DNA from: a virus
Length of the DNA stretch: 37,824 bases
Direction: 5' to 3' (one strand)
IMG/VR virus record: IMGVR_UViG_3300049841_000065
Coordinates: 1 to 37,824 of that record
This document shows positions 23,528 to 30,342 of this stretch, piece after piece. Each line of letters begins with the position of its first letter. The first letter of the stretch is position 1. The notes below the pieces were generated by a model. The model was not told where the DNA came from, made no database searches, and saw nothing but the letters and a program-made list of their open reading frames with translations. Position numbers and translations under genes: made by a program.

Positions 23528-25235
23528 TGCGCTTCCCGCCCTTGATTGTGAAAAACCGCGCCGCACCGGCGCCAGCGTCCTGGTTGTCCTGGCTGTCCTG
23601 GCTGTCCGCTGCATCGGCCGCCGCAGGGTCCGCACTGTCCGCGGCACCGCTGTTAGGTCCTGGTGGTGCTGCAGCTGCTGCAGCTTTGGCCATGTAGAAT
23701 TCCGGGGACGTGTCAAACTGCAGGCCCGCTTCGTCCATTGCGTCCAGTTCCGCGCGCCGGCCCTCAAGCACGTCCTCTAAGTCCTGGCCGCCATTGGTGA
23801 TGGCGACCACGTCCGCGGCCGTCATAAATCCGGCCGTAACCGCCTGTTTGTAGGCTTCCACTTCCTTGGTGGGATCGACCCAGGACCAGCCGCGCGGTTT
23901 GAACCGGGCCGCTTCGTATCTGTCCAGGTCCAGGGCGTAGGCTTCCACCGACACGGACGGAATGGCGCGCGCCAGCACCGCCTGGCGCAGCCAATGGCGA
24001 TAAACGCGCACCTTGAATTCATCTATGAACCAGACTTGCAGCACCTTCCACAGGTCCCGGTCATCTAACAGGGCCAGCCGGCTGCTGCTGTAGTTGCTTT
24101 GCGAATAATCGCTGGATAGGCTCGCATAGCTAACGCCCGTGCCGCTGGCCACTTCGCGCAGCATGTAGCGCATGAACGGGTCCAGCGCCGGGTTGGGCGC
24201 GGTGGGCGAAGTCGCGTTAAGTTTTTCGCCCGGCGCCAGGCGCTTATACACGCCCGGTTCCATTTCCATTTCCACCGTGCCGTCCGGCTGTTCCTCGCCC
24301 CAGCTGTCGGAATCTTCGGTGGTTTCAATCGCGCCCACGCTGGTGGCCTGGACGCGCGCGCGGGTGATTTCCGCTTCGCTGTAGCCGTCCATATCATTCA
24401 GGCGCCGCGCGGCTGCGTGCAGCCAGGGCTCGCCGCGGGTTTGCGGCCAGCGGTCCACCATCGCCAGGTGGATGATTTCCGAGGCCGGCACGCGATCGAC
24501 CGTTTCCGATTTCGGGCGGATCAGGTTCACGTCCGAGGGGTGGCCGCTGCGAATGTAGTACGCCACTGGCCTATAAAACCGGTCCACTTCAATGCCCATA
24601 ATGACCTGGTTACCCGGCGCCGCCTGGTAGGGCGCCGGCAGGTTGTCCGCGATGCGTTCTGCCTCAATCAGTTCCAGCGCATACGGCACCGCCGAATTGC
24701 CAAACTTTTGATTGTGTTCGCGCACGAAAACTTCGCCCGCTTCGAATATCTGCGCCATGCAGGCGCGCTCAAATTGGCGCAGCCCAAGGCGCCCGCCGGT
24801 GTGGCAGCTGTCCGCGCGCGCCCACTTCTCATGGGCCGCTTCAATATCCGCGTTAGCCCGCTTATTGAATTCTCCGCGCGTGCTGCGGACCTGGGCCTGC
24901 AGGCCGATGCCCGGCCCAATGACGTTGTTCACCACCAGGACACGCGCGCGCTTGGCGTAGGATGCGTCACGGACCAGGGCGCGCGACCGGCTGCGCAGCG
25001 TTGTTAGGCTGCTGTTTAGTTCGCTGTCCGCGCTGCTGTTGTTAGCGTTCCAGCCGACCGTTAGGCGTGACTGCTTGGCGTTGGCATAGGTGCGCAGCAT
25101 GGCCCGCGGCCATCGCTCAGCGACCGCGCGGCGCCGGGTAGCCGGCGCTGCAGCTGCCTGGGCGGCCAGTTCCTGCAGGCGCGCCTGGCCCAGCGGTGTG
25201 TCCCAGACTGTTAGCGTTGGTTTACGGTCGGGCAT
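23520..25235 (-). CDS. Portal protein (lambda gpB-like)
   Basis: 571 aa. Portal_2-type features: RLTVGW near residue 56, RARVLVVNNVIGPGIGLQ, WARADSCHTGGRLGLRQFERACMAQI, VYKRLAPGEKL and the clip/wing helix YMLREVASGTGVSYASLSSDYSQSNYSSSRL in segments. The tail is A-, D- and Q-rich. It forms the dodecameric DNA channel at one capsid vertex. The stop is GGC-TAA-C, embedded in the start of the next gene. Confidence 0.85.
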   Translation of the reverse strand: MPDRKPTLTVWDTPLGQARLQELAAQAAAAPATRRRAVAERWPRAMLRTYANAKQSRLTVGWNANNSSADSELNSSLTTLRSRSRALVRDASYAKRARVLVVNNVIGPGIGLQAQVRSTRGEFNKRANADIEAAHEKWARADSCHTGGRLGLRQFERACMAQIFEAGEVFVREHNQKFGNSAVPYALELIEAERIADNLPAPYQAAPGNQVIMGIEVDRFYRPVAYYIRSGHPSDVNLIRPKSETVDRVPASEIIHLAMVDRWPQTRGEPWLHAAARRLNDMDGYSEAEITRARVQATSVGAIETTEDSDSWGEEQPDGTVEMEMEPGVYKRLAPGEKLNATSPTAPNPALDPFMRYMLREVASGTGVSYASLSSDYSQSNYSSSRLALLDDRDLWKVLQVWFIDEFKVRVYRHWLRQAVLARAIPSVSVEAYALDLDRYEAARFKPRGWSWVDPTKEVEAYKQAVTAGFMTAADVVAITNGGQDLEDVLEGRRAELDAMDEAGLQFDTSPEFYMAKAAAAAAPPGPNSGAADSADPAAADAADSQDSQDNQDAGAGAARFFTIKGGKRNG

Positions 25236-25764
25236 ATCGCACCTTGATATTTCGCCCCAGCCCAGCCGCGGCGCCTTTTTCCTCGGTTCTAACTTCCTGC
25301 TTCAACTGCGCTTGCCATTGCCGCAGTTCGGGCAGCGGGATGCGTGAAATGCTGCGGCCGTTAATCGTCATGGCCAGCTGGTCACTGGATGCGCGGCCCA
25401 GCAGCGTGGCATTGACCGCATCCAGCATCACGCGCGCCGGCCCGCGGTGGTCGCGGCCCTTCGCCGCGGCCAGGTCCGGCAGAATGTCCAGCCACCCTTC
25501 CAGCACCGTGTCCACGATGCCGGCGGCTGTGGCGCGTATAAACCATTTGTAATTGCCTGGTTCCTTGCCGGCGCTATCCGCGGCCGCCAGGGTGAAACTG
25601 TGCTGGCTACCACTCGCGGCGCCGTTCACCGAAAAGGAAAGCCCGGCCTTTTCGAAATACAGCACGGATGACCAGGTGGGCGCGTCATGGTCCGCCAGCG
25701 TCAGCAGCAGCTGCCAGGTGTCGCCTGCGCGCAGGCTGCTGGGCATTGTGTTTAGGACTGTCAC
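25222..25764 (-). CDS. gpW-like head-completion protein with extra N-domain
   Basis: 180 aa from GTG 25764 (GGAGAAGGTGA upstream). Residues about 1-90 are a beta-sandwich-like domain (DTWQLLLTLADHDAPTW). The C-terminal ~80 (ARVMLDAVNATLLGRASSDQ and IPLPELRQWQAQLKQEV) look like a gpW head-joining fold. It sits between terminase and portal as gpW does. The upstream extension to 26028 is a shadow of the terminase tail. Confidence 0.65.
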   Translation of the reverse strand: MTVLNTMPSSLRAGDTWQLLLTLADHDAPTWSSVLYFEKAGLSFSVNGAASGSQHSFTLAAADSAGKEPGNYKWFIRATAAGIVDTVLEGWLDILPDLAAAKGRDHRGPARVMLDAVNATLLGRASSDQLAMTINGRSISRIPLPELRQWQAQLKQEVRTEEKGAAAGLGRNIKVRYARP

Positions 25765-25768
25765 GGGC

Positions 25769-27709
25769 TCACCTTCTCCAACTGCTGACCCAGCGCCGGG
25801 GCCTGGGCTGTGAAACTGTCCGCGGTTTTGCTGCAGGCGCCGCCGGTTTGTCGGGCGTTGCCGCCGGTTTGTCGGGCGTTGCCGCCGGTTCCGCGGCCGG
25901 GTCCGCCGCTTCCTGCGGTTCCGCTGCATGCTGCTGCGCCGCTGCGTCATCCAGCTGCTGCTGGTGCGCGCGCACCGCTGCGCGCTGGCTAATGGCCCTG
26001 GGCCCGCCGCGCCCGAGGTAGGCCGCATAGGCGTACACCAGACAGTCCAGGGCTTCCTGGCGCACGGTGGTGCTGCGCGGTTTCCACATGCGAACCCGGC
26101 GCCCCTGGATGACTTTGTAAACCAGGGTTTCGGATGTTAGCTGCGTGAAATATTCCGCCGTGGTCGCCGCGTCAAAATGGAAATATCCGGGCGCTGGTTC
26201 CGTGATTTTTTTCAATCGCCCGTAAATCACATCCTTGGCGGTGTCCACCCCGATCAGCCACAGCTGCACCCGCAGGCGCGCCGCCCTGGTGGCTTTCGGT
26301 GGCCAAATCGCGCGGCCCATGCCGCCCACGCCCTTGATGGCAAACACGCGCCGGCGCTTGCGCGCGCGGCAAAACCTATAAACCTGGTCCGTGAAATGGC
26401 CGCCGCTGTCCACCGCGGTGGCTTCAATCGTCAGGCTGCGCCCGTCATCCGTGGACCACCGCCGCAGCAGCACCGCGTCCAGTTCCGCCCACAGCGCACT
26501 GCTGCCGGGGTCGCCTTTCAATTCGATATGCTCAACCCGCCAGCTTTCTTCCTCTATGCCCCAGCCCTGCACCGTCACTTCCAGGCGCGCGTCCTGCACG
26601 TCCACGCCCGCTGTTAGCAGCAGGATGCCCGGCGGCAGGTCCTGGTGGGTGTAGGTTTCGACACGGGCCTGCAGGCCCTTGGGCTCTAGCGCCTCGCCTT
26701 TATCTTCCCAGGTTTCGCCCAGGCTGGTGTTAATCCAGGTTTGGAACGTTTCGGGGAATGGCTTAGCGCGCAGGAAACTAACAGCCATTTCCGCCCAGGT
26801 GGACCAGGGGCTGTATAGCTCCGAAATGTGGAACCCGGCAATGCCGCGAAAATCTTTAGTGGCGCGCCACTCGCCGGCCAGCAGCATGGCCTGCTTGCAG
26901 GTCTCCGGTATCAGCGCCGCACAATGAACGCAAACATATTGCGCCAGTTCCGGCTGCCCTTCGGGCCATTGCACCTGCGCCCACACCAGGCGCTGGAATT
27001 CCCCGCAGTGCGGGCAGGGCACGAAATAAAACCGCTGGTCCGATGAATCAAAACCGGTTTCCACCCGGCTGGACCCTTTAATGGTGGGCGTGCTGCCGGC
27101 CAAAATTTTGCGGTTCCAAAAAGTGGTGGTGCGCTTTTTGCCTAACGTGAACGGGTCGCCCTCGGTGCCAGCACTGGCTGGGAATCGGTCCACTTCATCG
27201 AACAGCGCCACCCGGATGGGGCGCGATGCCAGGCCGGCGGCCGAATTGGCGCCGGCCACTGTTAGGTGGCCGCCCGTAAACTTTTTATGCAGCAGGGTGT
27301 TGCCGCTGTCCTTGGATTTGGGCCCGCTGATTTTATCCCGCAGGCAAACCGTGTCCCGGATCATCGGCGCCAGGCGGTCCTTGCTCCACGCTTCCGCCAT
27401 TTCCAGCGTGGGCTGCACCAGCAGCATGGGCGCCGCGTCCTGGTCAATGTGGTAGCCAATCACGTTGTTAAGAATTTCGGTCCACCCAACCTGCGCGGAC
27501 TTCATCACCCAGATTTCCGTCACCGTCGGGTCCGCCACCGCATCCATAATTCCGCGCTGATATTCCGCGCGGTCAGTGTTCCATTGACCTGGTTCCGCGC
27601 TGCTTTCGCTGCTTAGGCGCCGGTGCCTGTCCGCCCACTGGCTCACTGTTAGGTCCGGCGGTGGTGCCCACAGCGCCGCCGCTTGTTTCAGCCAGTCTTG
27701 CCGGTTCAT
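25769..27709 (-). CDS. Terminase large subunit (GpA family)
   Basis: 646 aa from ATG 27709. ATPase: KSAQVGWTE at 69-77 as the Walker A variant of GpA terminases and VALFDEVD at 166-173 as Walker B. A zinc-like pair follows (CPHC 231-234, CVHC 259-262), then the nuclease start TAGVDVQ with D369. The final 60 residues are A-, P- and Q-rich with a tandem PAATPDK repeat. GpA-type enzymes cut cos sites, so cohesive ends are expected. It overlaps the small subunit by 137 nt. Confidence 0.85.
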   Translation of the reverse strand: MNRQDWLKQAAALWAPPPDLTVSQWADRHRRLSSESSAEPGQWNTDRAEYQRGIMDAVADPTVTEIWVMKSAQVGWTEILNNVIGYHIDQDAAPMLLVQPTLEMAEAWSKDRLAPMIRDTVCLRDKISGPKSKDSGNTLLHKKFTGGHLTVAGANSAAGLASRPIRVALFDEVDRFPASAGTEGDPFTLGKKRTTTFWNRKILAGSTPTIKGSSRVETGFDSSDQRFYFVPCPHCGEFQRLVWAQVQWPEGQPELAQYVCVHCAALIPETCKQAMLLAGEWRATKDFRGIAGFHISELYSPWSTWAEMAVSFLRAKPFPETFQTWINTSLGETWEDKGEALEPKGLQARVETYTHQDLPPGILLLTAGVDVQDARLEVTVQGWGIEEESWRVEHIELKGDPGSSALWAELDAVLLRRWSTDDGRSLTIEATAVDSGGHFTDQVYRFCRARKRRRVFAIKGVGGMGRAIWPPKATRAARLRVQLWLIGVDTAKDVIYGRLKKITEPAPGYFHFDAATTAEYFTQLTSETLVYKVIQGRRVRMWKPRSTTVRQEALDCLVYAYAAYLGRGGPRAISQRAAVRAHQQQLDDAAAQQHAAEPQEAADPAAEPAATPDKPAATPDKPAAPAAKPRTVSQPRPRRWVSSWRR

Positions 27710-28274
27710 AGCTCGCAAGTTCCGCAAGGGCTGCGCTAACTTCGGTTTTGATCCTAATGGCAATAATTCTGGCATCTGAAACGTTTGTTAGCTGTGGTCC
27801 CAATTTGGTTGGCATCGCCAGCAGCTTGGCCCTGGCCGCCACGATATGGTCCGCGATGGCGCCGCGGACCACTTCCACGTCCACCAGTTCGCCCCGGCGC
27901 AGCGCGTTTTCCATTTCGTATTTGTCGGACTGCGCGGTGGCCAGGCGGGTTTTTGCCACGTCCAGCGCGTTGTCCGATAAATACCATTTGATGCACTCGG
28001 ACAGGTCCAGCAGGGCCCCATTGCCGCTGCCCTTGCTGCCGGCCCGCAGGGTTTTGAGTCCTGCTCTAATCCAGCTGCGCACCGTTTTGTCCGTGGTGCC
28101 GAATAGTTCAGCGACCCGGTCAACGGTCGTGGGGATTGGTACGGCCTGGGCCGCTGTTTCGTTGGCGGTACTTTGGCTAGGGTTTGCTTGCTTGATTGTT
28201 TCGCCTGTCACACAAACGGACCCCAGGCCGTACCAAAATCTAGCAGAATCCTGCGCGCCGATGGCCACCCGCAT
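27573..28274 (-). CDS. Terminase small subunit (Nu1-like)
   Basis: 233 aa if the start is ATG 28274; GTG 28211 (212 aa) is equally plausible because neither has a strong ribosome site. A winged helix-turn-helix (VDRVAELFGTTDKTVRSWIRAG) and a central helical segment match Nu1-type DNA-recognition subunits. It binds the packaging site and delivers it to the large subunit. The C-terminus is basic and glutamine-rich and is encoded inside the large-subunit gene. Confidence 0.7.
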   Translation of the reverse strand: MRVAIGAQDSARFWYGLGSVCVTGETIKQANPSQSTANETAAQAVPIPTTVDRVAELFGTTDKTVRSWIRAGLKTLRAGSKGSGNGALLDLSECIKWYLSDNALDVAKTRLATAQSDKYEMENALRRGELVDVEVVRGAIADHIVAARAKLLAMPTKLGPQLTNVSDARIIAIRIKTEVSAALAELASYEPARLAETSGGAVGTTAGPNSEPVGGQAPAPKQRKQRGTRSMEH

Positions 28275-28346
28275 GGAACAGGCTGGGAAGGACCCGCGAA
28301 AATTTCAAATGGTTGGCGCCTGCTGTGTGCTGCTGCACAGCACCAA
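28275..28346. other. Short gap between DUF6527-like gene and small terminase
   Basis: 72 bases without a gene. As it precedes the Nu1-like gene, it is a natural place to look for a packaging (cos) site or a late promoter. I see neither with confidence. Confidence 0.3.
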
Positions 28347-28730
28347 TCATGTTGCGTCACCATTGGTAATGAACCCATGCCACTTACACCCGCCCAACAG
28401 CAGCACGGAATTAGACCGCTTGCCCACCACAAAGGTTAGGTCCTCTATTCCGGTCCCTGTGGGCTTCCAGCGCCCAGGCCCTGGTTGCGCGTCATCCGTG
28501 ACCCTATCCTCAAACCAACAGATAACCGAATGGGTGCCCAAGGGCACACCGTTGGCCTGGTAGCACTTGGGGCACAGGAACCGCACCCCGTCCGCATCTT
28601 CCAGCCTGTCCACGTTGGGCCAATATTCTGCACTGCCGCTTGGGTGCAATACGCCGTCCACAAATTGGGTCGGGTCCACTGCCCGAATTTCGCGGCGCAT
28701 GAATTGTGCCTCTAGTTCGGACAACCGCAT
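28347..28730 (-). CDS. DUF6527-like phage protein
   Basis: 127 aa. The order CPKCYQANGVPLGTHSVICWF, GRWKPTGTGIEDLTF and LLLGGCKWHGFITNGDAT fits a phage family I associate with DUF6527, probably metal-binding through its C and H residues. Role unknown. It stands directly before the terminase genes. Confidence 0.65.
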   Translation of the reverse strand: MRLSELEAQFMRREIRAVDPTQFVDGVLHPSGSAEYWPNVDRLEDADGVRFLCPKCYQANGVPLGTHSVICWFEDRVTDDAQPGPGRWKPTGTGIEDLTFVVGKRSNSVLLLGGCKWHGFITNGDAT

Positions 28731-28736
28731 GGCGTC

Positions 28737-29237
28737 TCAGATACCCAGGATGCAAATATCGTACGTGTAGGTGCCCGACGTTGCCGCCGATGCAATGCGC
28801 AGCAGGTCCGCCGTGGCTGCTGTGATGGCATACCCTGCAGCATCACCCACCGCCAGGACAAACCGCGCGCCTGGTTTCAGCACAATGGCCGGCGTGGTGC
28901 CCGAGAAAATACCCGACACACCATTGGCGGGTGCAGGGCCCACGCTCAGGTTGCCAGGGTTGGCAGCACCTGCGGAAATGACAATGGCTTTGATGGCCGT
29001 AAAGGTCACCGTGGCGCCGTCATCACCTGTGAGGGCGCCCGCCAGGTCCAAATCCGTGTTGACAGACTGCGCCTGGCTCGCGCTATCGGTGAATGACTTA
29101 CTGGCCTGGCCTGCGCCGGACCCGTCCGTGAACGCAAGATTTGCCGCCAGGGCAATCTGGCGGGAGCGCACGCCCAGGTCCACCACGCCGCTGTTATTGC
29201 CCTTCACGCCCACGCTGACTGTTGCTTCCAGTGTCAT
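28737..29237 (-). CDS. Structural-type hypothetical protein
   Basis: 166 aa, rich in A, G, T and S, strand-forming throughout (LEATVSVGVKGNNSG, RFVLAVGDAAGYAI). It looks like a virion protein. ATGA overlap with the minor tail gene upstream. No family recognised. Confidence 0.5.
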   Translation of the reverse strand: MTLEATVSVGVKGNNSGVVDLGVRSRQIALAANLAFTDGSGAGQASKSFTDSASQAQSVNTDLDLAGALTGDDGATVTFTAIKAIVISAGAANPGNLSVGPAPANGVSGIFSGTTPAIVLKPGARFVLAVGDAAGYAITAATADLLRIASAATSGTYTYDICILGI

Positions 29238-29833
29238 TTCGCACCCCTCCGGTTAATTGCAAATTGAATGTTTCGTTGTAACTCGCGCGCCCAATATTCC
29301 CTAACGTCCAGCGTTAGGGCCGCCTGCATTTTTTTGGTGGAGAAAAACTGCGGAATGGACGGGCCCACGGCCTTTTTAATGCCGACTCGCGTGGGCCCTG
29401 GTGGGTCGGCGCCCACCCTAGTGAAAACATGCCCGCCAAATTTCGCCACAAAAAAGGCTTTTTGCCCATTGCGCGTGTAAACCTTGCGCCGTCCGCCCTT
29501 TACCACCTTGAAACTGACGCCCCGTTTTTTCAGTGGGTTGGCGGCATAGTCCCGTATTCCAATGGGCTTGCCCTTCGCCCTGATTTCGAACCAGGCGCGC
29601 CCCAGGGCTAACGCGGTCAGCGTCTGTATTTCGCCGCTGCGTTTGTAGTAAATCGCCGCATCCACCACGGACTTTGGCAGGTTCACGCGCTGGCGCATGT
29701 TCTTGCTTAGGACGGATTCGCCATGCTTCGCCGTTCGGTCCAATGTGCGACCGATGACGCGCGGCAATTCCTTTCCCTGCAGCTGCGACAAATAGGCCCT
29801 GGCGCCCGATAAATCGGGCCTAACGTTTATCAC
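29234..29833 (-). CDS. Minor tail protein Z-like (tail completion)
   Basis: 199 aa. Prophage minor tail Z pattern: LPRVIGRTLDRTAKHGESVLSKNMRQRVNLPKSVVDAAI near the N-terminus (in segments), a basic middle and REYWARELQRNIQFAINRR at the C-terminus. The family connects tail and head in lambdoids. The GTG start overlaps the previous stop (GTGA). A perfect inverted repeat of the GTTAG motif lies inside at 29299-29319. Confidence 0.75.
   Translation of the reverse strand: MINVRPDLSGARAYLSQLQGKELPRVIGRTLDRTAKHGESVLSKNMRQRVNLPKSVVDAAIYYKRSGEIQTLTALALGRAWFEIRAKGKPIGIRDYAANPLKKRGVSFKVVKGGRRKVYTRNGQKAFFVAKFGGHVFTRVGADPPGPTRVGIKKAVGPSIPQFFSTKKMQAALTLDVREYWARELQRNIQFAINRRGAK
29299..29319. repeat. Perfect inverted repeat built from the GTTAG motif
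   Basis: CCCTAACG (29299-29306), spacer TCCAG, CGTTAGGG (29312-29319): an 8-bp perfect inverted repeat inside a coding sequence. It joins two copies of the abundant motif head to head. Confidence 0.7.
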
Positions 29834-30342
29834 TGATCCCGGACCGGCAGCACAATGACCGCCTCTTTATCCTCGCCGCTCGCCAGCGTGACCTGGTGTT
29901 TTATGTCGTAGCTGGTGCCCGACACGCCACCGGCCACGCGCGTGACATAGCGCAAATCCAGCGATGCGGCGCCGGACAATGTTAGGCCAGCCACCGCCGG
30001 CCAGGTGTTGCTGGCAATGGTAGAGCGTAGGCTGCCATTGCTCAGGGCTTCGGCCGTCCAGGTCACGGTGCCGTCCGTGACCGTGCCACCCACCACCGTG
30101 GGCCACCTGATTTCCGAATATTTGCGCCCCGAGGTGATGCCGGCCACGGTGCAGCGGTATTGCAGGCCGGTGGCGAATTGGCGCAGCGGGCGCACCAGGT
30201 CATTGACCTGGTACGCCGACCCAAGCCGGCGAACGTTGGCCAGGTAATCGTGCCAATCCACTTCCACGGGCACATCGTCAAATGACCGCTTGGCCTTCAC
30301 TTCAAGGTAAGGCGCGCCAATTTCGTCATTATCACAGGTCAT
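29830..30342 (-). CDS. Structural-type hypothetical protein
   Basis: 170 aa, beta-rich, with phrases common in phage virion proteins (VDWHDYLANVRRLGSAYQV, RYVTRVAGGVSGTSYDIKHQVTLASG). ATGA junctions at its start and near its end bind it to neighbours. No family recognised. Confidence 0.5.
   Translation of the reverse strand: MTCDNDEIGAPYLEVKAKRSFDDVPVEVDWHDYLANVRRLGSAYQVNDLVRPLRQFATGLQYRCTVAGITSGRKYSEIRWPTVVGGTVTDGTVTWTAEALSNGSLRSTIASNTWPAVAGLTLSGAASLDLRYVTRVAGGVSGTSYDIKHQVTLASGEDKEAVIVLPVRDQ

Noticed and set aside
22677-23780. 367-codon plus-strand open frame opposite the capsid gene
   Set aside because: It is antisense to a strongly supported protease-capsid gene, has no ribosome site or family signature, and reflects G+C-rich third positions.
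28275-28346. cos site upstream of the small terminase
   Set aside because: Expected for a lambda-type terminase, but I found no convincing symmetric nick site or R-type repeats, so none is called.
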